A stretch of 64,000 nucleotides of DNA from Luteolibacter ambystomatis. Its GTDB lineage: Bacteria > Verrucomicrobiota > Verrucomicrobiia > Verrucomicrobiales > Akkermansiaceae. The DNA lies in the NCBI RefSeq assembly GCF_018137965.1, contig NZ_CP073100.1, positions 3,421,754 through 3,485,753 of the forward strand, read 5' to 3'. The notes below the pieces were generated by a model. It saw only the letters and a program-made list of their open reading frames with translations, had not been told where the DNA came from and searched no databases. Positions 8,596 through 17,050 of the stretch are shown here, in pieces. The position numbers were made by a program, and so were the translations under genes. Numbering within the stretch: the first letter of the stretch is position 1; every line of letters begins with the position of its first letter.

Positions 8596-9882
8596 ATGCA
8601 CGGCTTCGCATACAAGAACGGTTCCCTTTTCTGTGAGAACGTCGATCTCCAGACGCTCGCGGAGACCCACGGCACCCCGCTCTACGTTTATTCCGCGAAC
8701 ACCATCCTCGACCATTTCCGCCGCCTCGACCAAGCGCTCGCCGGAATCGACCACGAGGTGGCCTATGCGGTGAAAGCGAACTCGAATCTCTCCGTGCTGC
8801 GCCTGCTGGCGAAGGAAAACGCCGGTTTCGACATCGTCTCCGGCGGCGAGCTCTACCGCGTGATCAAGGCCGGTGGCGATCCGGCCCACTGCACCTTCGC
8901 CGGTGTCGGCAAGACCCGCGCGGAAATCGAATACGCCCTGCAGCAAGGCATCTACTCCTTCAATGTCGAGAGCGAAGCCGAGCTGCGCTACATCGACCAG
9001 GTCGCGGGCGACCTCGGCGTGGTCGCCCCGGTGGCGGTGCGCGTGAACCCGAACGTGGACGCGAAGACCCACAAGTACATCTCCACCGGCAAGTCCGAGA
9101 ACAAGTTCGGCGTGGACTTCGGCTTCATCGAAGAAGTCTACGACCGCGCCTCCAAGGAACTGAAGAACGTGAAGCTGCGCGGCCTGCAGATGCACATCGG
9201 CTCCCAGCTCACCTCCGTCGATCCCTTCGTCGAAGCCGTGAAGAAGGTGGCTCCGCTGGCGACCTCGCTGAAGGAAAAGCACGGCATCGAGTTCTGGTCG
9301 ATCGGCGGTGGCATTGGCATCGTCTATCGCGAGTCGCTGGAATCCGGCGCGCAGGATTGGTGGGACAAAAAGGCGGACGCGGAGCGCCCGCTGACGATTG
9401 AGGAATACGGCGCGTCCATCATGCCTCTCATCAAGGACCTCGGCCTGAATATCCTGCTTGAGCCCGGACGCTACATCGTGGGCAACGCAGGCGTGCTGCT
9501 CACCCACTGCCTCTATGAGAAGAAGGGCACCGCAAAGACCTTCAAGATCGTGGACGCCGGCATGAACGACCTGATCCGCCCGGCCCTGTATGAAGGTCAT
9601 CACGAAATCGTGCCGCTCAAGGAGCCGAACGCCGAACGCCTGAAGGTGGATGTCGTCGGCCCGATCTGCGAGAGCGGGGATTTCTTCTGCCAGGACCGCG
9701 AACTGCCGGACTTCCAGCCGGGCGAAACCGTCGCCCTGATGAGCGCCGGTGCCTACGGCTTCGTGATGGCCTCGAACTACAACACCCGCCCGCTGCCAGC
9801 CGAGATCCTCGTGGATGGCAGCACGGCCACCGTGGTCCGCAAGCGCCAGACCCTCGACGATCTGCTCGTCGGCGAACTCTGA
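8596..9882 (+). CDS. lysA: Diaminopimelate decarboxylase
   Basis: A 428-residue PLP enzyme that decarboxylates meso-diaminopimelate to L-lysine, the last step of lysine synthesis. The N-terminal alanine-racemase-like barrel carries the PLP lysine in YAVKANSN, then HIGSQ, the phosphate-binding SIGGGIGI and EPGRYIVGNAG. The C-terminal beta domain has the CESGD motif (cysteine at the partner active site) and GAYGFVMASNYN. Length and motifs are complete. The same substrate, meso-DAP, is used by the DNPR-type MurE at 28-29.5 kb, so wall synthesis and lysine synthesis draw on one pool. A strong terminator follows. Confidence 0.95.
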   Translation: MHGFAYKNGSLFCENVDLQTLAETHGTPLYVYSANTILDHFRRLDQALAGIDHEVAYAVKANSNLSVLRLLAKENAGFDIVSGGELYRVIKAGGDPAHCTFAGVGKTRAEIEYALQQGIYSFNVESEAELRYIDQVAGDLGVVAPVAVRVNPNVDAKTHKYISTGKSENKFGVDFGFIEEVYDRASKELKNVKLRGLQMHIGSQLTSVDPFVEAVKKVAPLATSLKEKHGIEFWSIGGGIGIVYRESLESGAQDWWDKKADAERPLTIEEYGASIMPLIKDLGLNILLEPGRYIVGNAGVLLTHCLYEKKGTAKTFKIVDAGMNDLIRPALYEGHHEIVPLKEPNAERLKVDVVGPICESGDFFCQDRELPDFQPGETVALMSAGAYGFVMASNYNTRPLPAEILVDGSTATVVRKRQTLDDLLVGEL

Positions 9883-9902
9883 GGCGATTGACTGATTTTC
9901 CC

Positions 9903-9943
9903 ACGCGGTGGCCGGCTTCCTCCAAGCCGCCACCGCGTTTTTT
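9903..9943 (+). terminator. Rho-independent terminator after lysA
   Basis: The arms ACGCGGTGGCCGGCTT and AAGCCGCCACCGCGT pair fully except for one bulged C. A TTTTTT tract follows directly. It lies 20 bases beyond the lysA stop and upstream of the chosen start of the next gene, which argues against any longer N-terminus for that transporter. Confidence 0.9.
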
Positions 9944-9962
9944 GTTTTACGCCCATCCTCCG

Positions 9963-10874
9963 ATGCCTCCCCTTCTCCAACTTCATTTCCTCGTCGTGCT
10001 GCTGGCCGCCACGGCCATCCTTGGCAGGCTGATCTCGCTGCCTGCTCCGGCCTTGGTCACGTGGCGCACGCTGCTGGCGGCGATCGGCGCGGCGATTTTC
10101 ATGAAGCTGGTGCGGAAGCGGCCGCTGCGCGTGCCTGCGAAACAACTCGCCGGGCTGCTCGGCATCGGCGCGATCATCGGACTGCACTGGGTGTGCTTCT
10201 TCGGTGCGATCCAGCTCTCGAACATCTCGATCAGCCTCGCGGGCATGGCCACCATCTCGCTCTTCACGGCCTTCACCGAACCGCTGTTGGAGAAGCGTGC
10301 GATCCGGCCGCTGGAAGTCGGACTCGGATTGTTGATTGTCGCAGGCTTGGCGATGGTCGCGGGCTTCGAGCGCGGACACTGGCTCGGACTGTTGGTGGCA
10401 CTCGGCGCGGCCTTCCTGGCCTCGATCTTCCCCGTGCTCAACCGCCGCGTGGTCAACACCAGCGGACTCGATACCCAGGCGATGGTCGCATGGGAAATGC
10501 TGGGCGCGAACGTGACGGTGCTGGTGCTGGTGCTGCTGCCGGTCCTGACCGGACACCTCTCCGACCCCGCCACCGCCTACCGGGATCTGTTCGCCTTCCA
10601 CGGCCTCGACTGGCTGTGGCTGCTGGTGCTGGCGTGGGCATGCACGGTCTTCGCGCACGGGTTCCACATCCATCTGCTGCGCAGCCTGAGCGCCTACACC
10701 AGCAATCTGGCGATCAACTTCGAGCCGGTGTATGGCATCCTCGCCGCGGGGCTGATGTTCGGCGAGTTCAAGGACCTGCACGCGGGCTTCTACGCAGGTA
10801 CGGTGACCATCGTAGCCGCCAACCTCCTTCACGCGCTCGTGCCCGTCTGGCGGCGCAAGCGCGGGGTGGAATGA
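9963..10874 (+). CDS. EamA/DMT-family transporter
   Basis: A 303-residue inner-membrane protein with about ten hydrophobic helices arranged as two EamA repeats, the usual size of drug/metabolite transporters. Diagnostic segments include LHWVCFFGAIQLSNISISLA in the first half and SAYTSNLAINFEPVYGILAA in the second (the NxxP-type EamA signature). The family exports amino acids, nucleotides or other metabolites; the substrate here is unknown. Its position behind lysA could suggest amino-acid export, but a terminator separates the two. The ATG at 9963 was chosen because upstream in-frame codons run through that terminator. Confidence 0.85.
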   Translation: MPPLLQLHFLVVLLAATAILGRLISLPAPALVTWRTLLAAIGAAIFMKLVRKRPLRVPAKQLAGLLGIGAIIGLHWVCFFGAIQLSNISISLAGMATISLFTAFTEPLLEKRAIRPLEVGLGLLIVAGLAMVAGFERGHWLGLLVALGAAFLASIFPVLNRRVVNTSGLDTQAMVAWEMLGANVTVLVLVLLPVLTGHLSDPATAYRDLFAFHGLDWLWLLVLAWACTVFAHGFHIHLLRSLSAYTSNLAINFEPVYGILAAGLMFGEFKDLHAGFYAGTVTIVAANLLHALVPVWRRKRGVE

Positions 10875-10880
10875 GCCCGC

Positions 10881-11729
10881 TCAATTCGTGCTCACGGCCA
10901 TGGAAGTGGCCGGAGATCCGCTGTTCTTTTCCGGAGCGGGCTTCGCGGGTACCGCAAAACTCGCGGCCACCGGACGCCCATCCGCTCCCTCATATACCGT
11001 CACCACGCTGCGGGCGGCCGCATCGACCTTGATGCCGGTGAAGCAGATCGGAAGGATCTCGTTGTTCTTCCCCAGGCAGTCGATCTTGTAGTTGAAGGTC
11101 GGGGCACTCTTCCCCGGAGTGATGACAAAGCCGCTCTTGAACGCCATCGGGCGTGCCTGGTTGGTCTGGGGCATCACCAGACGGACCGAGCGCTGGGTGA
11201 AGTTGATGAAATACACGCTGCCCGGAGGAAACACGGACTCGGCGAGATCCACCGGCAGGTATTCCGGATGCTTCCAATCATCTTTCGGCTCCTTCCGCCA
11301 CATCATGATCATCTGGTAGTCGGCGGTCTTGACAGTGGGAATGGTCATCACCGCCTCCGGCTGCTTTTTCTGGTCCTCGGCCTTGGCGGCATCGGGACCG
11401 TAGAGGACGAGCCCTTCCGCACCGAATGGCGCCGGCACCGAGGGGATGTTCAACGTGAGAGCGAAGGGAACATACTCCTTCTTCCCGTTCTTCACGACTT
11501 TCACATGGAGTCCGGTGGGAGGCAATGTCTGGGCCTCGCTCATCTCATAGGAGATCTGGCCGTCGGTGCCCCACTTCACGACGCTCTTCGGCATCGTGCC
11601 AAGCGCCGCCACCGTCACCCGGGCGGGTGATGGCGCCGGATCGGCGGGAGCGGGAACCGCAGCGGTTTCGGCACGAACAAGGCCCGTCGCCAGGCTCAAC
11701 AACATGCAATGTAAAAGCGTGGATTTCAT
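10881..11729 (-). CDS. Small secreted partner of the large pseudopilin, copy 1
   Basis: A 282-residue protein with a Sec signal peptide (about residues 1-20, cut near VRA-ET) followed by a Pro/Ala linker and a beta-rich domain. Its start lies four bases after the stop of the large pseudopilin, so the two are translated together. The proteins encoded at 35256-35957 and 39945-40772 occupy the same place behind the other two large pseudopilins. They share a general plan: signal peptide, a strand-rich core with a D/P-rich FPxG or FPPGS turn, and a tail of basic and Pro residues. Copy 1 is the most divergent. No known domain was recognised. It is probably periplasmic or an outer-surface accessory of the pilin-like partner. 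Confidence 0.65.
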   Translation of the reverse strand: MKSTLLHCMLLSLATGLVRAETAAVPAPADPAPSPARVTVAALGTMPKSVVKWGTDGQISYEMSEAQTLPPTGLHVKVVKNGKKEYVPFALTLNIPSVPAPFGAEGLVLYGPDAAKAEDQKKQPEAVMTIPTVKTADYQMIMMWRKEPKDDWKHPEYLPVDLAESVFPPGSVYFINFTQRSVRLVMPQTNQARPMAFKSGFVITPGKSAPTFNYKIDCLGKNNEILPICFTGIKVDAAARSVVTVYEGADGRPVAASFAVPAKPAPEKNSGSPATSMAVSTN

Positions 11730-11733
11730 GAGA

Positions 11734-14700
11734 TCAGACTTCGGAGGATTTCAGCCAACGGAAGGACACCAGTTCGAAGCGGCGGCCGAACTTCTTGTTG
11801 AGAGTGGTTAGTTTGCCGTTTTCCACGACCGTGGGATCGGTCGGGTCGGATGATCCGGGAACCAACTCGCGGGTCGCCGATTCATTGCGGGAATCCATGT
11901 AGTCCGGGGTTCGCTGCACCACGGCCTCACACCATGCGGAAGCAGTCACCTTGCCATCTTTATCACGGGCTTCGCCATAGCTGCGTACGAGGAAGGTATC
12001 ACCACGGGCGGTCAGTGTCGGAGCCAGCACGGACAGGATGTCACCCTGGGTCAGATAACCGGGAAGACCGATCGTCTTGTAGTCCGGCTGCGCCCCATAG
12101 GGGATGTAGCCCTTCGTCAGATCGTCTCCATTGAATGCCTGCTCGCATGAAGCCAGGTCGCTGGTGCCACCGGCCTGCAGGTTCTTGTTGAGGTTCGCAC
12201 GCCGGATCGCTCCATCGAGAGCGCCATAGCGGCCGGTCGCCTCCAAGGTGTTCGATTCGCTGTCTTCCTTGAGCGCGGAATTCGCGGATGCCGGGGCATC
12301 GACCAGACGGCGGTTCACGAAATCCGAGAGCGAGAGGAAAGGACCGCGCAGTTTCACTTCCTGGACCATGGCCTTCGCCAGCTGGCGGATCTCGTCATCA
12401 TTCAAGCCACGGGAGCCGCTCCATGTGGACGGATCGATCCAGGATGAAGGCTCGCCATTCACGGCGGTGGGATGCTGCATCCGCGAAAAGGGGGAGGAAC
12501 CGGAAGCGGAGCCGCCGGACGTATCGCGCTTCAACCCGCGCAAGCCGCTGAGGTGGGCGATCCATGCGGCTTCCGAGGTGGAGTTCACATTGAAAGCCCC
12601 GCAGTTTCCGAGCAAGGACGCCGATTTGTTGAACGCGGTATCAAGCGCTCCCAGCGAGATACGCGCGGATTTTTCGGTCTTCGCGAAGATCGGACGGAGG
12701 CGGCCGTTCGGCAATACGGTCTGGAGGTTCCAGGAAGATCCGGACGACGAGTATGGGATGGTGGAAAGGTAGTAGTTGTCGAACAAGCGGTTGTTCACCT
12801 CGAACGCCATGTCATAGAGCAGGATGTCATCCGCATGGCCACTGCCCTTCTGGATGAGTCCCTCGTGGCCGACATTCCAACGCTTCGGCTGTGAGATGTC
12901 ATCTGCCCCGCCCACGTCCGCGGAGCCGGCTCGCCCGGGACGGACCACGGTGGCACCGCGCTCGCTCCGCACGTCCTGGAACGACCATCCGACCACATTG
13001 CCAGGCTGGTAGTTGGCATAGGAAAGCTGTGCGTTCTGGAACTGCGCGAGGGATGCCACCGGCGTGTCCGACTGCGGCACCTCGTAGAAGACGAAGGACT
13101 GCACCCCGCCCAGATCCGAGGAGTTTCCGAACGGAGGTATCGTGAACTGACCCGCGTCATTCGGTGAGGCCATCATCCGCGTGTCGTCGTTCGAGAGGTT
13201 GTTGCGGATGTTGATGTAGTTGCCGCCCGGATTCCACTCGTAGGCCTTGCCCGGATCCGCCTCGCTGTAGTTGACGTTCGAGCCGAGCCACGCGGTATGC
13301 ACGTGGCCGCCGCGGAGATTGTATTGCGACCAGGCGGAGACGAACGGGATGCGGCCCATGAACAGCGCGCCGTTGTTGGTGCGTGCGGCCCACTCGTTGG
13401 TTTCGTCGAACCAACGGACGCGCACGCCGACGCGCCAGGTGCTCTGCTGATGGCGCGTGGCGCTGAGCCCGTATTCCTGGAAGGGCTGGCCCTCGCTGTT
13501 GGTGCCGTCCTTGAGGCCCTCGTAGGTCTTGTAGTTGGTGCCCCAGGCGTTCGGCACCACGTACTGGATCGTCTCGTAGTTCCCTGCCGCCGGAACGGTG
13601 AGATTGCTCACGCCCGCCGGCAGTTGCTTCAACTGGTAGAACATCCCCACGTCATTGACGTAGCTCCAGCTGTAGTCGGTGGTACCGGCCTTGGGTATGC
13701 CGCTGAAGTGCAGCGTATTGTCACCGCCGGGGCGGATCGGCGCCTCGCCGTAGAAGTTCTCCTGCCCGCCGGGGGACGAGATCGGATTGCGGCACGTCAG
13801 GATGTTGGTTTCGATACGACGCGCATCGTACTTCACCGCCGTGCCTCCGATCTTCGACGTGCCCTTGGCGACATCCGGCGTGAAGACCAGCGCCTGCCCG
13901 GCCGGAATCACGGTCGCTTCGGTGGTGAAACCGAGGCAGTTGTTGGTGATGGTCTCGTCATCCTCCACCATGGACAACAGGTAGGGATAGTAACCGTGGG
14001 ACGAGGACTTTTTCGTATAGAAGGGAGTCTCAAGCGCGACACCACGCATCTTCAGCGAAACGCGCGGATCATAGCGAACGATCGCGAGGTAGGAGGGCGC
14101 GTTGATGGCGACGTTGTAGGGATTCCAAAGCACCACCCGCGGATAGATGTGCAGGCGCAGGCCGTCCTTGCTTGCATCACGTCCCGCCTGGGCCGTGCTG
14201 AAAGGGGTGAAATCAAACCCAACGGAGAATTCCGTCATGATCGGCTGGATCGCCTGGGCGGCCACCCGGGTGAGGTCCGGCCCCTTGTAGGGATGCGTGG
14301 TGGTATAGGGCGGCAGCGACGCCTTGATCTGGGCGCCTCCGCCTTGGCCGCTCACCTGAGCCGCCAGATCCGCCCATGCCTTGAGAGCGCCGAAGCGCGG
14401 CGAGGTCGCGGAATGGCGCGCGCCATACACCAGCGGAGAACCTATCGAAAGGCCCGGCGTTCCAATGGAGCTGTCCGGGGTGAACCCCGAAGAAGCCGAG
14501 CCGAGAGTTGTCGTCTCCGTGATGGTCTCCTGCCGGGCGAGGAAAGCGGAAAGATCCTGCTGGTAGCCACCCGTCTGCGGATTGGTCAGCAGGCCCACGC
14601 TGGTGGCGGTGAGGTCATGACCCAATTCGCGGATCTTCTTGGCAAGATCCTCGGACTTGCCGGAGAGGGGTAGCAGGGCCGCGGTGTTGAGAGTGCTTAC

Positions 14701-15570
14701 GTTCTTGACCACGGAAGCCGGCCCGCGGGCGAGTTCGCCATGGCCATTGAATCCGGAGTCCACATTGTCCGCGGCGGAGATCTGCGAGACGGCCAGGGAA
14801 TTCTGCGATCCCGGAGTCTGCCGGTCCTCAATCGCAATGTTGGCCTTCTCGCTCTCATCACTGACCCAATAGGCGTAGCCGCCCTTCTGATCCTCCCCCG
14901 CCTTGACGGAAACGACGGGCACCGAAACGGCCTTCTTCTTCTGCTCCGGATCTCCGGAAGATGCCCACTGGGAACCGAACACCACACGGGTCTTGTCCTC
15001 GCTGCTTTCGAAGGTCTTTGGATCGAGAATCATCGAAGGATCGGCCGATACCAGCCAGCCCAGTTGCCCCTTGCTCCCAAACTCGGTCCGACTCGCATCG
15101 AAGGTCGATGATCCCGAAGACGGAGTGGAGGCATTCCGCAGATCCACCAGATAGTTTTTCTTTTCGCTGTCAGCCCCATAGCGCCCGACGACGAATCCGG
15201 CATTACCGTTTCCAGTCACAGTGGTCGGCCAGACGCCGATCCAATGTGGCTGGGCCACCTGCTGGCCCTGGGCCTTGCCTCCGGCACTTGCCTCCACCTC
15301 CTGCTGGGCGGCGGGCGCGGTGGCGCGGGTATCCGGCCCGGCGAGGGTCTGCAACTGTCCCAGCGCCATGACCAGCGCAAGCCGGGCATTCGACCGGGCC
15401 ACCGATTGTGCCGTTCCCTGGCTGGAAGCCCGGAGCGTGATGGTGGAGAGCGACAACAGCCCCAGCGCGAGAATGCTCAGGAGCATCATCATCATCAGGG
15501 TGATCACCAGACTGAACCCACGGACGCGGGCACGACGGTACTTTTTGGCAAAGAAAACGGGCGCACTCAT
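11734..15570 (-). CDS. Verru_Chthon cassette protein A-type giant pseudopilin, copy 1
   Basis: A 1278-residue protein that begins with a type IV prepilin-like segment. A basic leader is followed by RGFSLVITLMMMMLLSILAL and a conserved helix ending in ARSNARLALVMALGQLQ. The residue at position 5 after the G-F cut is not Glu, as in PilX/GspK pseudopilins. The large C-terminal body resembles the copies at 35975-39595 and 40762-44304. Shared landmarks are W.GVW, a YW.SDE..KA.I segment, [21 protein letters not shown] near residue 1085, then GDTFLVRSYGEA, WCEAVVQR and the C-terminal FGRRFELVSFRWL. Recognised as the Verrucomicrobia-restricted Verru_Chthon cassette A family, of unknown function. It lies just downstream of pilus assembly genes. 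Confidence 0.85.
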   Translation of the reverse strand: MSAPVFFAKKYRRARVRGFSLVITLMMMMLLSILALGLLSLSTITLRASSQGTAQSVARSNARLALVMALGQLQTLAGPDTRATAPAAQQEVEASAGGKAQGQQVAQPHWIGVWPTTVTGNGNAGFVVGRYGADSEKKNYLVDLRNASTPSSGSSTFDASRTEFGSKGQLGWLVSADPSMILDPKTFESSEDKTRVVFGSQWASSGDPEQKKKAVSVPVVSVKAGEDQKGGYAYWVSDESEKANIAIEDRQTPGSQNSLAVSQISAADNVDSGFNGHGELARGPASVVKNVSTLNTAALLPLSGKSEDLAKKIRELGHDLTATSVGLLTNPQTGGYQQDLSAFLARQETITETTTLGSASSGFTPDSSIGTPGLSIGSPLVYGARHSATSPRFGALKAWADLAAQVSGQGGGAQIKASLPPYTTTHPYKGPDLTRVAAQAIQPIMTEFSVGFDFTPFSTAQAGRDASKDGLRLHIYPRVVLWNPYNVAINAPSYLAIVRYDPRVSLKMRGVALETPFYTKKSSSHGYYPYLLSMVEDDETITNNCLGFTTEATVIPAGQALVFTPDVAKGTSKIGGTAVKYDARRIETNILTCRNPISSPGGQENFYGEAPIRPGGDNTLHFSGIPKAGTTDYSWSYVNDVGMFYQLKQLPAGVSNLTVPAAGNYETIQYVVPNAWGTNYKTYEGLKDGTNSEGQPFQEYGLSATRHQQSTWRVGVRVRWFDETNEWAARTNNGALFMGRIPFVSAWSQYNLRGGHVHTAWLGSNVNYSEADPGKAYEWNPGGNYINIRNNLSNDDTRMMASPNDAGQFTIPPFGNSSDLGGVQSFVFYEVPQSDTPVASLAQFQNAQLSYANYQPGNVVGWSFQDVRSERGATVVRPGRAGSADVGGADDISQPKRWNVGHEGLIQKGSGHADDILLYDMAFEVNNRLFDNYYLSTIPYSSSGSSWNLQTVLPNGRLRPIFAKTEKSARISLGALDTAFNKSASLLGNCGAFNVNSTSEAAWIAHLSGLRGLKRDTSGGSASGSSPFSRMQHPTAVNGEPSSWIDPSTWSGSRGLNDDEIRQLAKAMVQEVKLRGPFLSLSDFVNRRLVDAPASANSALKEDSESNTLEATGRYGALDGAIRRANLNKNLQAGGTSDLASCEQAFNGDDLTKGYIPYGAQPDYKTIGLPGYLTQGDILSVLAPTLTARGDTFLVRSYGEARDKDGKVTASAWCEAVVQRTPDYMDSRNESATRELVPGSSDPTDPTVVENGKLTTLNKKFGRRFELVSFRWLKSSEV

Positions 15571-15611
15571 GCAACAAGTAATTGCATGAGACTTTCATCC
15601 CAAATGATACG

Positions 15612-15621
15612 ATGTAAATAC
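15612..15621. promoter_or_regulatory. Shared ATGTAAATAC motif, copy 1
   Basis: ATGTAAATAC lies 42-51 bases upstream of the first large pseudopilin. The same ten bases occur upstream of both paralogous genes (39666-39675 and, on the opposite strand, 44390-44399). At the second site they form part of a 14-base palindrome. Inferred to be an operator. Confidence 0.4.
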
Positions 15622-15636
15622 GGTGGCAAGCCGGAA

Positions 15637-15661
15637 TTCTGCCGACCTTCTGTCGGCAGAA
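15637..15661. repeat. Perfect 10-bp inverted repeat
   Basis: TTCTGCCGAC and GTCGGCAGAA pair perfectly around a five-base loop; another TGCCGAC follows at 15663. It lies 55 bases beyond the stop of the basic protein (15717-16424) and between that gene and the first large pseudopilin. It may terminate the upstream transcript, though there is no T tract. A second weaker hairpin (GGCAGC/GCTGCC) lies near 15692-15711. Confidence 0.5.
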
Positions 15662-15716
15662 CTGCCGACACCGAGGCAGTCCCGTTGCCAGGGCAGCACG
15701 CAGGAGCTGCCTGTCT

Positions 15717-16424
15717 TCAGCGGGCGCGACGGCCTTGTTCCTCCAGGAAAATCTCAGCCAATCGGAAGCTGCGGCGGCTGATCTCGCGGGCATCCTGATC
15801 TCCGATCAAGGCGAGGCCTTCCTCACCGACTTCACCCAGGAAAATCCGCCAGGCTTTCTTCGCCAGTTCCTCGGGGTCAACCGGTACACGCGGTGCCTGC
15901 GGCTGGGGAGAAGGCTGGGGCCGCTGGTGGGATGATGAGTCGCCCGCGGGGGCCACCGGCTGTGGCTGCGGACGGGGAGCCTGATGTTCGTGGGACACGT
16001 GACCACCCTGGGGAGATTGACCACCACCCTGACCACCCTTCTTCTTCCGGCGACGCTTCCGCTTGCCGGACGAGCCTGAACCTTCGGAACCACCTTGGAT
16101 GGTTTCCGGCTCAGGCCAGCCAGACTTGGCCCCACCCTGGTCGTGGGATTCGTGGCCGGAAATATCATCCAGCCGTGGATCACGTGCCACCGAGCGAACC
16201 TCGGAAATGACCGGACGCTCCTCGCGCTCCACCGGCTCCGGGCGCGGCTCCGGTGCAACCACCGGGGCTGGAGCAGGAACAGAAGCCTCTGATACCGCAG
16301 CAGCGGGCGCGGCTACCTTGCGCGCGGCTTTCTTGGCGGTCTTGCGCGGACCCGGTGCTGCCGCACGGCGCGTTTTCTTGGGCGCTTCGGCAGCGGAATC
16401 GTTGGACTGTGGCTCTTCGCTCAT
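15717..16424 (-). CDS. Disordered basic protein with conserved C-terminal helix region
   Basis: A 235-residue protein I cannot name. Residues about 15-50 are Lys/Ala-rich, like histone H1 tails (KKTRRAAAPGPRKTAKKAAR). The middle is low-complexity Pro/Gln/Gly with a strongly basic KRKRRRKKK stretch near residue 125. Only the last 50 residues (DPEELAKKAWRIFLGEVGEE onward) look folded and helical. Such architecture suggests nucleic-acid binding, but that is inference. It lies between the GspG-like gene, from which it is separated by a terminator, and the first large pseudopilin. No signal peptide is seen, so it should be cytoplasmic. Confidence 0.65.
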   Translation of the reverse strand: MSEEPQSNDSAAEAPKKTRRAAAPGPRKTAKKAARKVAAPAAAVSEASVPAPAPVVAPEPRPEPVEREERPVISEVRSVARDPRLDDISGHESHDQGGAKSGWPEPETIQGGSEGSGSSGKRKRRRKKKGGQGGGQSPQGGHVSHEHQAPRPQPQPVAPAGDSSSHQRPQPSPQPQAPRVPVDPEELAKKAWRIFLGEVGEEGLALIGDQDAREISRRSFRLAEIFLEEQGRRAR

Positions 16425-16440
16425 GGACTGGAAACAAGAA

Positions 16441-16459
16441 GCCCGCCGGAACGGCGGGC
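16441..16459 (-). terminator. Terminator after the GspG-like pseudopilin gene
   Basis: GCCCGCCG and CGGCGGGC form a perfect eight-base stem with a GAA loop, 35 bases beyond the stop of the gene ending at 16494. On the minus strand it is followed by TTCTTGTTTCC, a moderately T-rich tail. Confidence 0.65.
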
Positions 16460-16493
16460 GTCGAGTGGAAAGGAAGCTGGATCGCCGGGAAGG

Positions 16494-17018
16494 TCAGTTC
16501 GAGTTCCGGATATCGTCGATGCTTTCCTTGGCTTTCGGCTCGTCCTCCTTGGTCTTGCCGTCCTTGCCAACGGACCAGACATCGAAGTCCTGGTTCGCCG
16601 CCGCCTTGCCCGAGCGGTAGCGATACTCATTGCCCCAAGGATCGGTGATCTTCGCCGTGTCCCCGGTACCGGTGATCCACCCCTGCTTGGAGGTTTCCTC
16701 CAGTTCGGTAAGGTAGATCTTCTTGACCTTGTTGGTGTCGTCCTTGCCATCCAGGAAGAGCAGCTTCCGCAGATTGGCGGATTCGTTCTCGCCGGTCGGG
16801 TTTTGCGACGCCGGATAGGAACCGGTGTCGATCTTGTATTGCTCGATGGCCGAGGACAGCAGGGCGACCTGGATCTTGGCCTTGTTCGTATTGGTCTTTT
16901 CGGTGGCGTATTTCATGCCACCGACCACCAGCGCGGCCAGGATCACGATGATCGCGACCACGGCAAGCATTTCGACGAGGGTGAAGCCCCTGCGTCCCGC
17001 GGGATTGCTATTTTTCAT
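16494..17018 (-). CDS. GspG-like type II secretion/type IV pilus pseudopilin
   Basis: A 174-residue prepilin. The N-terminus has the class III cleavage signal RRGFTLVEMLAVVAIIVILA, with Glu at position 5 of the mature protein, and a single long hydrophobic helix. The C-terminal domain carries the GspG pattern DPWGNEYRYRSG followed by DFDVWSVGKDGK, the calcium-loop region of major pseudopilins. It is longer than many GspG proteins because of a Lys/Asp-rich insert in the middle. It should be cut by a prepilin peptidase and assembled by the PilC/GspF platform encoded 32 bases upstream. No peptidase gene is in the window. Confidence 0.85.
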   Translation of the reverse strand: MKNSNPAGRRGFTLVEMLAVVAIIVILAALVVGGMKYATEKTNTNKAKIQVALLSSAIEQYKIDTGSYPASQNPTGENESANLRKLLFLDGKDDTNKVKKIYLTELEETSKQGWITGTGDTAKITDPWGNEYRYRSGKAAANQDFDVWSVGKDGKTKEDEPKAKESIDDIRNSN

Positions 17019-17050
17019 GACTGATTCGGATTTTTTATGCCCGGACCTCC

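Noticed and set aside
15051..15065. CCAGCCAGCCCAG resembling the rsmH array motif
   Set aside because: It lies in a conserved coding stretch (QLGWLVSAD) of the first pseudopilin, without flanking stems or the GTCCCG hairpin.
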